DNA of 64,000 nucleotides, from positions 1 to 64,000 of the forward strand of contig CAJIZY010000021.1 of the NCBI GenBank assembly GCA_905181965.1. Reading direction: 5' to 3'. The translations under genes and the position numbers were made by a program. The notes beneath the pieces were generated by a model. That model saw only the letters and a list, made by a program, of their open reading frames with translations. It ran no database searches and had not been told where the DNA came from. Numbering within the stretch: position 1 is the first letter of the stretch; each line of letters starts with the position of its first letter. This document shows, one piece after another, positions 1-9,013 of the stretch. This DNA comes from Akkermansiaceae bacterium. Lineage in GTDB: Bacteria; Verrucomicrobiota; Verrucomicrobiia; Verrucomicrobiales; Akkermansiaceae.

Positions 1-320
1 ACTAGAACCTGAACTCGATTTCCCTCAAGACCACGAATGTTGATCGAGTTGCTTCCACCTTCCAAATAAGGCACTAAAGAATCAACTCCAGCAACATCAA
101 GCGGCACCGAAACTCCGGGTTCACGCTGCAATGAATCAGGTAAGTTCACTGCTCCTTTGCTGAGTAGATCCTCTGCCTTAATCGAGGTTGTGCTCCCTCT
201 CAACTTGCCATCTTTGATTAGCTTAGCAGTTACTTGGACCTCCCTTAATTCCGTGACTTCCCCTTTAACAAAAAAAGAGAAAAAGAAAAAGAATGCTAAA
301 AATTGGGTAAGCCGAGTCAT
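1..320 (-). CDS. TonB-dependent receptor, N-terminal part (runs off window)
   Basis: The gene starts at ATG 320 and continues beyond the left edge, so only about 106 residues are visible. It begins with a Phe-rich signal peptide (residues 1-20), followed by a mature start containing EVQVTAK, typical of the short strand before a plug domain. The plug follows, with LPDSLQREPGVSV and, near residue 93, NIRGLEGNRVQVLV. That last motif is typical of TonB-dependent receptors and resembles heme/hemoglobin receptors most. It should sit in the outer membrane and import a ligand using TonB energy. It lies 28 bp downstream of a DUF6607 gene on the same strand, probably in one transcript. The ligand (heme) is inferred from the motif and the neighbours. 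Confidence 0.8.
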   Translation of the reverse strand, partial: MTRLTQFLAFFFFFSFFVKGEVTELREVQVTAKLIKDGKLRGSTTSIKAEDLLSKGAVNLPDSLQREPGVSVPLDVAGVDSLVPYLEGGSNSINIRGLEGNRVQVL

Positions 321-348
321 TTAGACAGAGACAGACATCGTGATAAAT

Positions 349-1281
349 CTAGCGAAGGAACTTGGTAAGGACTTCACGAATCGCTACTTGGTTTATCGCT
401 TCACCCTTCTCGGCCTTCCGTGCCATACTATTGACCTCAGACATCAACCGATTCCCATCCACTATCAGGGCGTAACGAATAGGTTCATCGGTATCTGAAA
501 TCACTTGATCCCAACAATTTCTAACCTGGCCCCAAAAAGTGCGCGTTTGATCCCATTTTTTTCTAGCCAGCTTGAATCCTCCTTTTGAATTCTCATCCGA
601 AACCCTCCTGTATTGATTCAACCCTCGTTCCATACAAAGAAATTTTCGTTTTCCCTCGCGAGAAACAAGCTTGCTATTTTCTTGTTGGTGAACCCAGCCT
701 TCCGGGGTTATCACATGCCGATTCGTAACCATTAGTAAATCATAATCGTTTCTCTTAGTATACTCACGACGTGGAAGAGGACGTGTCGAGAGTCGAGATG
801 TCCAGATTGAGGTATTTGCGGTATGAACCCAGGCCCCAAAAGCCTTGTATCTTGGGCTCTCGTCAATTTGTGTCACAAACTGCGTCCAGGTCCCTTCGAC
901 ATCCGCATCCGAATGAGTCACAGGCAGCCATGTGTTGCCACCTTCATAATTCAAAGTCCTCCGATCCTCATATTTCCATACTTGTCCCCAGTGTTTAATA
1001 ACAACTGGACCATCTTCACCTTCGACGACTAACAAATGCTGAAGAGTGATCGATTTGCCCGTATCTTGAGCCACTTCTACGAGCTCATAGGCGTCTGCCA
1101 GATACGGTTTTTTGAGCTTGTAACCTTCATCTAAGGAGACGGTTTCTTCAAAATTGAACTCGACCTCAAATGCCCCGGACATTGCGAGGATTGCAGCGCG
1201 ATCTTGTGCAAACTTCTGTGAATCCGCGAGAGCACAGATACTAGTGATTATCGTAGATAGGAGAGTCAGGTATATTTTCAT
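349..1281 (-). CDS. DUF6607 family exported protein
   Basis: A 310-residue protein with a signal peptide (residues 1-19, ending ALA) and no other membrane segment. The body matches my memory of the DUF6607 family: an early FNFEETV, then YELVEV and LQHLLVV, a GQVWKYEDRRTLNYEGGNTW block, and PLPRREYTKRNDYDLLMVTN followed by RHVITPEGWVHQQENSKLV. The biochemical role of this family is unknown to me. It lies just upstream of the TonB-dependent receptor on the same strand, so a role in uptake or processing of that receptor's ligand is a reasonable inference. Confidence 0.75.
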   Translation of the reverse strand: MKIYLTLLSTIITSICALADSQKFAQDRAAILAMSGAFEVEFNFEETVSLDEGYKLKKPYLADAYELVEVAQDTGKSITLQHLLVVEGEDGPVVIKHWGQVWKYEDRRTLNYEGGNTWLPVTHSDADVEGTWTQFVTQIDESPRYKAFGAWVHTANTSIWTSRLSTRPLPRREYTKRNDYDLLMVTNRHVITPEGWVHQQENSKLVSREGKRKFLCMERGLNQYRRVSDENSKGGFKLARKKWDQTRTFWGQVRNCWDQVISDTDEPIRYALIVDGNRLMSEVNSMARKAEKGEAINQVAIREVLTKFLR

Positions 1282-1363
1282 TTACTTCAACCAACATAAT
1301 TACACTTTTTGGATGCTTTGAATTGCGATCACTTGTCAAATTATTGCGCTAAATTGACAGCCC

Positions 1364-1783
1364 TCACATCAGGAACAAATCCGGGCCGCGTCCAAAATAC
1401 TTCCCAAGGCGCATCGCGTGCTGCCGAGTGATAGCCCTCTGCCCATTCAAGATCATTGAACAAAGAGGCGGGGATTTCCCCAGAATTTTCGAAAGATCTT
1501 TGATCCGTAATTTATGCTCTTCTAGAAGTTTCTTGAGGTACTCAACAGCCCGTGGTTTTTCTTCTGGTCCTTCATATCGCTTTACCAAAAGGTGAAGTAA
1601 TGAGAGATAGTCAAGCTCGTCAGCGGTTAGTTTCCGTGATCGCCCTTTGAATGATTTAATATGACACAGAGTTTTCAAATAAGACTCACGAGAACGAATG
1701 ACCCGTGGTGGGAAACGATTTACCAAGGACTCATAAGCAGAGCTCGAACGAGAAGAAATTTTCACTTGGTCAATTACCATCAT
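1364..1783 (-). CDS. HigA-type HTH protein, no toxin partner seen
   Basis: A 139-residue protein whose second half is a helix-turn-helix: LLEEHKLRIKDLSKILGK, then SPPLCSMILNGQRAITRQHA, then LGKYFGRGPDLFL. This is the usual C-terminal half of HigA/COG5499 antitoxins. The N-terminal half (YDYLSLLHLLVKRYE-like helix) also fits that family. HigB toxins normally lie directly upstream. The 115 bp upstream encode nothing longer than about 20 codons, so no partner is visible. It may be an orphan antitoxin, a plain regulator or the survivor of a decayed module. Translation can start at either of two adjacent ATGs. Confidence 0.7.
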   Translation of the reverse strand: MMVIDQVKISSRSSSAYESLVNRFPPRVIRSRESYLKTLCHIKSFKGRSRKLTADELDYLSLLHLLVKRYEGPEEKPRAVEYLKKLLEEHKLRIKDLSKILGKSPPLCSMILNGQRAITRQHAMRLGKYFGRGPDLFLM

Positions 1784-1898
1784 TTTTAATTTGATCTCAT
1801 ATATTCCCGAGATCGTGCGTTGGCGATGGCATTGCGCTTCTTTGGCGCTTATTTAAACCTTGGTATTTTTTCTTTTCGAAAATTCAGACTGCCCCTAG

Positions 1899-2693
1899 CT
1901 ACACATGGTCATCGTCATATCCTGCGGCTGTATAAGAACTTCTTTCACAATTCAGAACTGATCGCCATAGCTCTCCTACCTCAGAAGACTTTGCCGAAAT
2001 CTCACAAAAGTTTTCTCCGTGAGTATTAAATAGTAATAGCAATTGATGCACTTCTCCATCGAGTTCCGCTTGGACAAGGCGGAATGCATATAGATGATTC
2101 ATATCGACTTCCATTGAATAACTCTGACCCTCGGAAACTAAGAAATCCCCTTTCTTTAAGAGATTAATGGGGGCGTGTGAACTTACCAAAGTTCCATCTC
2201 TGCTAGACATCGAAATCGTGACAGCAATCTCCTCATTGATAGTCCTAGCCAAGATTGTAGTAAGTGGATTTTGTGCCATTCTAACGGTTCTCAAATCGGC
2301 GGCATCTCGGCAACACGGACAAAGAGTTGGAGTTTTTACAGAGATCCGTTCAAAGTCCTCCGTCATATTTTTTTCACAAAATGTTCCAGTTATAAAATAC
2401 AGCTGGCGCCTGGAAGAAGCCAACTTTGGCTCCAAAACGATCGCCAACTCACGATTTTCTGAGACGAAATACAGGCTAGCGTTTTTGACTGATGCATAAA
2501 CCATGCCACGGGAAGCCCCTCTAAAAGAGAATCCAGCTTCGGGAATGAAAAAATCCTCATCTGAAAGATACCCGGACGAAAGATTAATTTCGCCTCTACT
2601 TGAAGACATCGGAAATCTTATTTCATACTTGCAAATTCCTAGAGTAGATAAGCCTTCCCAAAATGAAGGACTAGAACAATCAACCTGAATCAT
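1899..2693 (-). CDS. Possible HemS/ChuX-like heme utilisation protein
   Basis: About 264 residues from ATG 2693; an alternative GTG at 2726 adds 11 residues and overlaps the end of the upstream gene. No signal peptide, so probably cytoplasmic. The C-terminal third (DMNHLYAFRLVQ, then HQLLLLFNTHGENFCEI, then GELWRSVLN) resembles the end of HmuS/HemS/ChuX domains, which bind or degrade heme in the cytoplasm. A central LCPCCRDA segment could bind metal. The match is by eye and weak. The adjacent receptor with a heme-type plug motif supports it. It could instead be an unrelated hypothetical protein. Confidence 0.45.
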   Translation of the reverse strand: MIQVDCSSPSFWEGLSTLGICKYEIRFPMSSSRGEINLSSGYLSDEDFFIPEAGFSFRGASRGMVYASVKNASLYFVSENRELAIVLEPKLASSRRQLYFITGTFCEKNMTEDFERISVKTPTLCPCCRDAADLRTVRMAQNPLTTILARTINEEIAVTISMSSRDGTLVSSHAPINLLKKGDFLVSEGQSYSMEVDMNHLYAFRLVQAELDGEVHQLLLLFNTHGENFCEISAKSSEVGELWRSVLNCERSSYTAAGYDDDHV

Positions 2694-2712
2694 AACTTTA
2701 AGATTATAAATT

Positions 2713-3438
2713 TTAAAGAGAGACACTATCAGGATGGAAAAGCTTCATACCCCGGCTCCTATGCCCCAACAAAGCAAGACTTCCGATCGTGAGTAAAATT
2801 AGCGCAGACGGCTCAGGAATCTGCTCTACCCTGAGAAAGGTTGCTCCTGGGACTTCGGAATTATTAGAAAATCCATGAAGAAAATCACTTCCCGATCCAT
2901 CTTCTCTACCCGTCAACGCGATAAAATAATTAGAGTTTTTTTCATCAATCCAATCATTGATCAAATCAGTGACATCAAACGTTACGAGTCCCAAGGAATC
3001 TACCGAAGCCGAAGAGACAATATTTAGGATGTGAGTTGATTCAAACTCGACAGCGCTCATCATCCCGCTGGGGTTAGTATCATCTACAATAGCTAGCAAG
3101 GGGTTTGCACTAAGCCCATGAGCAGAAACCAAGAATGGGTTCTCTATGTCTGCATCCGCATTAAAACCTCCACTTACTGAGGTTACTGAAAGAATCGCGC
3201 TAGCTACCGGATTTTCAAAGGATCTAGGATCAAATGAGGTAAAGTCAAAGTAAATCCCTTCGGGCTGTCCAAGCCCAAAGGGCTCCGGGGAACTAACCCT
3301 TAGAATTGGACGTGAATCACCATCGTATCCTCTAACCTGATCCACTCCTTGAAAAAAACCTGACGTCATCACGCTGTTTTTCGGAGATAAAACTATACTT
3401 GCTTCTTTATTATTAAAATCTTCATTACAAACATACAT
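2713..3438 (-). CDS. PEP-CTERM sorted protein with DNRLRE-like domain
   Basis: The C-terminus carries a PEP-CTERM sorting signal: IPEPSALILLTIGSLALLG, then a basic HRSRG. Such proteins are processed by an exosortase and exported or anchored. The mature part (VTFDVTDLINDWI, then NYFIALTGREDG, then PGATFLRVE) looks like a beta-rich DNRLRE/CBM96-type domain. Oddly, the predicted N-terminus (MYVCNEDFNNKEAS) is not a signal peptide, which a PEP-CTERM protein requires. Either the true start lies upstream in another frame, or the 5' end is damaged. The HemS-like gene overlaps or follows it directly. Confidence 0.65.
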   Translation of the reverse strand: MYVCNEDFNNKEASIVLSPKNSVMTSGFFQGVDQVRGYDGDSRPILRVSSPEPFGLGQPEGIYFDFTSFDPRSFENPVASAILSVTSVSGGFNADADIENPFLVSAHGLSANPLLAIVDDTNPSGMMSAVEFESTHILNIVSSASVDSLGLVTFDVTDLINDWIDEKNSNYFIALTGREDGSGSDFLHGFSNNSEVPGATFLRVEQIPEPSALILLTIGSLALLGHRSRGMKLFHPDSVSL

Positions 3439-3580
3439 AAAACGACCGGTATGTTTTTTGTCATGGTTCGAACGCTATCGAAAAAATGACATATTACTTG
3501 TTGTCGGTTATGATCCCCTGACTCTGGGTTGTGAAAAAGATGGGATGAACTCCATTCGTTTTTAAAAACGTGATCAGCCC

Positions 3581-4393
3581 CTACGAACTTCTTTTAAGAA
3601 ACTGGGACGGTGTCATCCCCTGTTCCATAGAGAATGCTTTCGAGAAGTGAGACAGCGATTGATATCCGACTTCTAATGCAACCTCGGTCACATTGAGCCG
3701 ATTCTCCGAAAGCATTTCAGCCGCTTTAGAAATTCGTAACGATCTTAGATGCAAAAGAAGCGTTTTCCCTGTTTCCTGCTTCACTAAACGACTCAAGTAT
3801 GGAGGAGCGCATCCCACATCTCGAGCTAGCTTTTTCAAATCAAGGGCCTGCTCTAGCCTTCCCTCTAGCAGCATTAAGGCTTCGCGAACATGGCGGTGGG
3901 CATTTGATTTAATCATCGAGCAAAAGAAGCTTGGTTCTTCCTTGGGCTGACGGAACAAGTGCAACGATAAAATCTCTAAAGTCTTAGCCAAATACCATGC
4001 CTTCTCGACGGCAGATTGAATGGGCGGACTGACCAAATCGCCCAAGAAGCCTGAGTCGCGTTCGGACCAGCGGCGAAGAATTCCCAAATTTTTCTTCATG
4101 ATCAGCTCCACCGGCCCAAAGACCCGCTCTACCGATTCGATCGCGATCACTAAAATCACAAAATTATGTCCAGCATCGGAGGCGAATCGAGTCGCTGACA
4201 TCAGACCCGCCTTACTTCCAGTCGTAAAAAGACCCGCCGTCGAGGGAAGGAGCGTGAGGCGAGTTCCCGCATCCATCATGAGGCCCTCCCCTTTTTGATT
4301 TAATACAAGATGAAGCGAGGATCTTTTTACCACATCAGCCCACGAGCCAGCCTCACCGGGATTCCCGGTGAGATGCCAAATTTCAAAGTCCAA
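3581..4393 (-). CDS. AraC-family transcriptional regulator
   Basis: A 270-residue protein with an N-terminal sensor region (residues 1-165) and a C-terminal double HTH of AraC type from about residue 170. The HTH contains DLKKLARDVGCAPPYLSRLV, then LRISKAAEMLSENRLNVTEV and ALEVGYQSLSHFSKAF, ending MTPSQFLKR. Family members activate nearby operons in response to a small ligand. It lies 142 bp upstream of the PEP-CTERM/heme-type genes on the same strand and is a good candidate for their regulator. The intergenic gap holds a perfect 14-bp palindrome (3557-3570), a possible operator or small hairpin. Confidence 0.85.
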   Translation of the reverse strand: MDFEIWHLTGNPGEAGSWADVVKRSSLHLVLNQKGEGLMMDAGTRLTLLPSTAGLFTTGSKAGLMSATRFASDAGHNFVILVIAIESVERVFGPVELIMKKNLGILRRWSERDSGFLGDLVSPPIQSAVEKAWYLAKTLEILSLHLFRQPKEEPSFFCSMIKSNAHRHVREALMLLEGRLEQALDLKKLARDVGCAPPYLSRLVKQETGKTLLLHLRSLRISKAAEMLSENRLNVTEVALEVGYQSLSHFSKAFSMEQGMTPSQFLKRSS

Positions 4394-4565
4394 ACTACCG
4401 GACTGGCGATGGATTAAGGTCTTCCGAATGGCTATTGGTATTGAGACTCAATCCCAATAGCAACCTTTTGTCGTAGAACAATTCACCAAACGGCCAAAAA
4501 TACGCTCTCTTTTCTCGGCAAGAAATAAGAGTTTTCCAATCCACCAATCGGGTTTAGTTACGGCC

Positions 4566-5438
4566 ATGTATTTGACCGGATTCGCAGATGAAGCAGCTCA
4601 GGACCTCGCCACCCAAATCAAAGCGACAAAGGAAATTGGTTGGACCCGCATCTCCGCACGGGGGGTGAACGGGGCCAATCTTCACGAACTCCCTGATGAT
4701 GAGTTTGATAAAGTCGCAGGCCAACTCAACGATTCCGGTATCACCATCCCTGAATTTGGCTCCTTGATTGGCAATTGGGGGAAGAAAATCACCTCCGACT
4801 TCGATATTACCCTTGCTGAAATCGAGCGAGCAATTCCCCGCATGCAGCGCCTCGACACCAAGTTGATCCGCATTATGTCATATGCACAAGAACCTTGGGG
4901 AAACGACCAGCAGGAAGAAGAACGCTTTCGACGCCTCCGCGAAATCCACGCTCGATTTGCCGACGCAGGGCTCCAAGCGGTTCATGAAAACTGTATGAAT
5001 TGGGGCGGTTTCTCTCCCGACCACACCCTTCGCCTTGTAGAAGAAGTTCCAGGCTTAAAACTGATCTTCGACACCGCCAATCCTGTTTTTCAACTCGACC
5101 GCTCCAAGCCTGAGCCCTTTCCTTGGCAGGATCCCCTTGAATTTTACAACAAAGTCAAAGAACACGTCGTTCACGTTCATATCAAGGATTGTACTAACCC
5201 CGGTATGGGCGAGACCGAGCCCACCCAATACACCCTTCCTGGCGAAGGTCAGGCAAAGGTCGTCGAGATTCTCAGAGCACTCAAAGATAATGACTACAAC
5301 GGTGGCCTTGCCATTGAGCCACATGTTGCCACTGTCTTCCACTCGACCGAAGGCGAAGAGCCTGATTGGCGGCAGTGTTACGATTCCTACGTTGAATACG
5401 GACACGCCATGAACCGATTGATGGAAGATCTTGTCTAA
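4566..5438 (+). CDS. Sugar phosphate isomerase/epimerase (TIM barrel)
   Basis: A 290-residue AP-endonuclease-2-like TIM barrel, the fold of xylose isomerase-like and tagatose 3-epimerase-like enzymes. Metal-site motifs are visible along the strands: HENCMNWGG (about 140), LIFDTANP (about 165), HVHIKD (about 205) and GGLAIEPH (about 255). No signal peptide, so cytoplasmic. It probably interconverts a keto sugar or sugar derivative during carbohydrate catabolism. The substrate cannot be told. The next gene follows after 9 bp on the same strand. Confidence 0.8.
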   Translation: MYLTGFADEAAQDLATQIKATKEIGWTRISARGVNGANLHELPDDEFDKVAGQLNDSGITIPEFGSLIGNWGKKITSDFDITLAEIERAIPRMQRLDTKLIRIMSYAQEPWGNDQQEEERFRRLREIHARFADAGLQAVHENCMNWGGFSPDHTLRLVEEVPGLKLIFDTANPVFQLDRSKPEPFPWQDPLEFYNKVKEHVVHVHIKDCTNPGMGETEPTQYTLPGEGQAKVVEILRALKDNDYNGGLAIEPHVATVFHSTEGEEPDWRQCYDSYVEYGHAMNRLMEDLV

Positions 5439-5447
5439 GCTAATCCA

Positions 5448-6245
5448 ATGGACCAACTTTCACCCCTGACCTTAATTGGAGGCGTTATTGCGCTCTTCAC
5501 CATTCTCGGGTTTTTGAAGAGATTCGTCTCCTTCTTTTTAAATCTCGTTGCCCTGTCCCTCGGAGCCATCGCTGGATTATGGGCTTATAATAACGGATTC
5601 GAAATCGCGCAGAAGGCCGTCGATAAGCCCCAACCGTGGATGTCAACGGCCCTTGGAATTTCAACCTTCATATTCACCGTTGTAGTCTTCCGGAAGATCT
5701 CTGCCTTTCTTGTTGGAAAAAATAAAGAAGATAATCAAGCACGTTCCGGAGGATTCAGAATGGCCGGAGGGATTTTCGGGCTCCTTCTTGGTGCTAGCTT
5801 TACCTACTTCATGCTCACTGGCGTGCGTTACGCAGGCACGGTCTCCGAACTCGATCGCTTAACTCAATATGTCAGCGGTAAAATCGACGCCTCTAGTAAA
5901 GAGCCAATCTTTGCAAAATTAAAACTATGGATCGACAGCAGTCAAATTGGACAATGGCACCAGAAGATTGATTTTCTAAACGACCCGGTCGAAGCCAATG
6001 CTGCTAAGTTGGCGATCGTCAAAGAAGAGAACCTTGAGAAGTTTGCCACGATGACCTCACAACAGGGAGTCGAATTCATCCCTGATGCCATCCCAGTCGA
6101 CCCCGCAATTCAAAGAGCATACGACCGCCGCAACTTCGGAGCACTTCTTAGAAATGAAGCCATCCAAAAAAAGCTCCGCGAAACTTTCACCGAAGAACAA
6201 CTTCGCCAACTGGATATCGAAGGTGAATTAGGCCTTCGGAAATAG
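5448..6245 (+). CDS. CvpA-like membrane protein
   Basis: A 265-residue protein with four likely transmembrane segments in the first 130 residues, followed by a soluble, helical, charged tail. The layout (LIGGVIALFTILGFLKRF, then a Gly/Ala-rich second helix, and GGIFGLLLGASFTYF as the fourth) resembles CvpA/colicin-V-production family proteins. The molecular role of that family is poorly defined. It forms a two-gene unit with the isomerase upstream. Its stop lies 11 bp from the convergent lipoprotein gene. Confidence 0.55.
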   Translation: MDQLSPLTLIGGVIALFTILGFLKRFVSFFLNLVALSLGAIAGLWAYNNGFEIAQKAVDKPQPWMSTALGISTFIFTVVVFRKISAFLVGKNKEDNQARSGGFRMAGGIFGLLLGASFTYFMLTGVRYAGTVSELDRLTQYVSGKIDASSKEPIFAKLKLWIDSSQIGQWHQKIDFLNDPVEANAAKLAIVKEENLEKFATMTSQQGVEFIPDAIPVDPAIQRAYDRRNFGALLRNEAIQKKLRETFTEEQLRQLDIEGELGLRK

Positions 6246-6256
6246 CCTTCGGAACT

Positions 6257-7471
6257 CTAACGGGTCAGCGACATCATTGCGGCCAGCAGGCCCACAAAGT
6301 TAGGATTCCACTGATCATGATGGCTCCTTATGAAGGTGCCAGGAATGGGGACAATCCAGTAAGGTGTGTCATTATAATAGGGCCCTTTCGGTCTTGAGAA
6401 TCGGTAGACCTCTTTTTCACCCCGAACAAGAAATCCATCTAATTCACGCGCATCTCTATTGTCCCAATAAAGCTCCTCAAGAGACCTTTTTTGGTTCTTT
6501 AGTTTTTCAAACTCGTGACTGAATAGTGGCTTAAAATGTCCCACTGTCGACCTGTGAGCTGCCGCCTGCCGCCCGCGCAACTTATCCCTCTTAGGGTCCC
6601 TGCGATACATCCCGGCAACTCCAGTATTGAAAAAATTAAGCCCCGGAACCCATCTGCCCATGAGATTTCCCATAGGCCAAAAAACACTCGTAATGAAATC
6701 GCGCTGACTAGTTAAAGAAACCATAAGAGGCCCTCCTTCAACATTCTTGATGCCACGATTCTTAAAAGTCGAAAGAAGCTGCCGGGCATAGATTGCAGAT
6801 TCGGCAGAGTTGATAGAAACCATCAAGTCCGCCGGAAAGTCCTTGCGCATCAGCTTCCGTCCGCGTGCAGAATCCATCGCGACACGGGCTGAAATTGACT
6901 CCGCCATCGCACTTTCAAGAATTGCACCGCCCAACGAGTGGCCAATCATCACAATTCGATTTTTCGAATTAGCTCCGCGTGCTGCGGCACCTAGCTCGTG
7001 AAGCACTTCAGTGCCTGAAACTCCACCGACTCTTCGCGCTGCCGCATGCCGATGAAAATAATCAACTCCAATTGGAAAAGTTGCCAAAGACCTTCCCCGC
7101 CAACTCACAAAAACTCCCATCACTTTTCTCCCACTAGCTTCCCCTAGATCCTTGAGCATCTCCCGAAAATCATGAAGGTCACCAGCCCCCGTGATCAAAC
7201 GCTCCGAAGCATTATGATTCCAGCCGTGAATATAAACGACCATCAACAGAGGCTCGGTTGACTCGGCCTCAATCTTGGCTGTCACCCGCTTTAATTGATC
7301 AAAGCTAATCAATTCACCCTGATCATCGATTTCAACATGTCCGAGAGAAACTTTTGGGTCGAGCTTTTCAAGAGTCAACTCCGACGTCTGGCGATATCCC
7401 GAAGTATGGGTGCACGCAGAGTTCAGAAACCATAGAGACAGCAGACAAAGAATAATTCGCATCGCAGTCAT
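6257..7471 (-). CDS. Alpha/beta-hydrolase lipoprotein (lipase-like)
   Basis: A 404-residue protein with a lipoprotein signal ending LNSAC (Cys20). The hydrolase core shows an oxyanion-type HGWNHNA after strand VVYIHG (about residue 83) and the nucleophile elbow GHSLGG (about 180). An Asp/His pair is expected later; candidates are QRD (about 265) and AAHRSTVGHF (about 310). It resembles the esterase/lipase-like DUF900 group. It probably hydrolyses esters at the outer membrane or periplasmic face. The substrate is unknown. The gene stands alone, convergent with the CvpA-like gene. Confidence 0.75.
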   Translation of the reverse strand: MTAMRIILCLLSLWFLNSACTHTSGYRQTSELTLEKLDPKVSLGHVEIDDQGELISFDQLKRVTAKIEAESTEPLLMVVYIHGWNHNASERLITGAGDLHDFREMLKDLGEASGRKVMGVFVSWRGRSLATFPIGVDYFHRHAAARRVGGVSGTEVLHELGAAARGANSKNRIVMIGHSLGGAILESAMAESISARVAMDSARGRKLMRKDFPADLMVSINSAESAIYARQLLSTFKNRGIKNVEGGPLMVSLTSQRDFITSVFWPMGNLMGRWVPGLNFFNTGVAGMYRRDPKRDKLRGRQAAAHRSTVGHFKPLFSHEFEKLKNQKRSLEELYWDNRDARELDGFLVRGEKEVYRFSRPKGPYYNDTPYWIVPIPGTFIRSHHDQWNPNFVGLLAAMMSLTR

Positions 7472-7549
7472 TAAATCTCACCCACCAAAAACTGCCCATC
7501 GATAAAATCGAAGTAAGCATTGCCTTTAACAATGACCTCGCGCACGAAG

Positions 7550-7632
7550 TACCTCCGGCCGGGATCGAACCGGCACGACCTAGGGTCAATGGATTTTAAA
7601 TCCACAGCGTCTACCAATTCCGCCACGGAGGC
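7550..7632 (-). tRNA. tRNA-Leu(UAA)
   Basis: An 83-nt class II tRNA read on the minus strand. The D-arm segment GGCGGAATTGGTAGACGC is typical of tRNA-Leu. The anticodon loop contains TTTAAAA, with anticodon TAA. There is a variable arm and the T-loop GGTTCGATCC. The acceptor arm GCCTCCG pairs with CGGAGGT, leaving a G-U at 1-72. The discriminator is A. CCA is not encoded. Confidence 0.95.
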
Positions 7633-7774
7633 CTTTCGTTTCGAAAGCGGGCGCAGTCTTCGGCAGCGGATCAATCTTGGCAAGGCTGGAACTGCTTAAA
7701 GGCGATTTTGAACCCGCCCGCATGGTCATTTTCTCACCTAAGCCTTAGCAAAAGCCTAGACCAGTCGAGACGAC

Positions 7775-9013
7775 ATGGAAGCTGGACCCAATCAACAAAT
7801 TGTTCAGACTCCTTCTGTGACAGTCACTCCGCGCGGCATTCTTTTTCTTCTTGTTGCGCTCACCCTCACAATGGTGGGGGTTTTCCGAATCGATGGCGAC
7901 TTAATCGCACTCGGCACCGCCGGACTCCTACTAGGACTTATGGTAATAGTATTCGGAAAATGGAACCTCCGGGGCATCCACCTTAAACTCTCTGCCCCCT
8001 CCCGCGTCTTTGCTGACACCTCTTTCGACTTGCGGCTCACCCAGCTGAACAAGCGGAATCTTTTCGATGCCTGCAGCACAAACCTTGAGCTTAACTTGTC
8101 CCATGTTTCCAAAATTGAAACGCATGCGACATGGACTGCTGCCCGCTCCTCTTCGACAAGTAAACTCCGGGGAAGTATTGCCAAAAGGGGGGCTATTTCG
8201 GATCACCCCTGCACTTTAAGCTCAGCCTTCCCGTTGGGGATATTTCGTTTCTCGAAAAAAATCACCCTTGAACATGAGATTTTGGTCTTCCCTAAGCCTC
8301 TTGTCCCAAAAGAGTTCTTTGCGAACGGTGAATTCGATGACGCGTGGGATGGTAGAGGCTTCCAATCCGGCGACACTCCTGGAGAACCACGAGGACTGCG
8401 CCCTTACCAACCAGGTGATCGAGCCAAGCAAATTCATTGGCCAGCCACCATAAGATCTCAGGCAAGAGGTCGAAGCCCCAGGGTCCGGGAATACGACCCA
8501 CCAGGCTTACGCCCCCACCATGCAGTTGTCATTTTCCATAGCTTTGGAACCGATCACACCCTCATTCGCACCGACCTGTTTGAGCGTTCGCTCTCACTAG
8601 CCTGCGGGACCCTGAGACACCTCAGAGGAATCGGATTACCCGCGAATCTTCGAGCCGATTTTCTGGCCTGGAAGAGTCAAAAGACTTTCCACTCCGAGGC
8701 TTGGAGCGACACCCTGACTCTCCTTGCTCAAGCTAAACGGTCCAACCACACTGAAGCGCATGACGTCCTCTCCGAAATCGAAGCAACTCCCGCCGAAGAT
8801 GCTATCATCATTATTTCTGATATGCCTCTGACATCTTGGAAACACATCTTACCAGAACGGCGTGTTTTAATCATCGACATCCAACAACATCGCTTCGAAC
8901 AGCGTGGCCTGAACTTCAAATCTCGCGAGCCGAGGCGCTTGAAAGATTTGGCCAAAGAAAATTCAAGGGCTACTCACCCGCAGCAACCTGACGGGCTAAA
9001 TCCTCAGCGGTAA
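7775..9013 (+). CDS. DUF58 domain protein
   Basis: A 412-residue protein with two N-terminal membrane helices (about residues 20-62), a beta-rich middle and a DUF58 core. The hallmark segment is RGLRPYQPGDRAKQIHWPAT (about residue 205), followed by LRVRE-like RSPRVREYDPP. DUF58 proteins are usually encoded beside MoxR AAA ATPases and von Willebrand A proteins, and are thought to help assemble envelope or metalloenzyme complexes. No moxR gene lies nearby, which is unusual. Its last 44 bp overlap the 3' end of the convergent TlpA-like gene. Confidence 0.8.
   Translation: MEAGPNQQIVQTPSVTVTPRGILFLLVALTLTMVGVFRIDGDLIALGTAGLLLGLMVIVFGKWNLRGIHLKLSAPSRVFADTSFDLRLTQLNKRNLFDACSTNLELNLSHVSKIETHATWTAARSSSTSKLRGSIAKRGAISDHPCTLSSAFPLGIFRFSKKITLEHEILVFPKPLVPKEFFANGEFDDAWDGRGFQSGDTPGEPRGLRPYQPGDRAKQIHWPATIRSQARGRSPRVREYDPPGLRPHHAVVIFHSFGTDHTLIRTDLFERSLSLACGTLRHLRGIGLPANLRADFLAWKSQKTFHSEAWSDTLTLLAQAKRSNHTEAHDVLSEIEATPAEDAIIIISDMPLTSWKHILPERRVLIIDIQQHRFEQRGLNFKSREPRRLKDLAKENSRATHPQQPDGLNPQR

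Noticed and set aside
1784-1898. HigB toxin remnant upstream of the HigA-like gene
   Set aside because: Only about 20 codons are open and they do not match HigB convincingly.
3557-3570. 14-bp perfect palindrome as a terminator
   Set aside because: No T-run follows on either strand beyond the palindrome itself; it may be an operator but evidence is thin.
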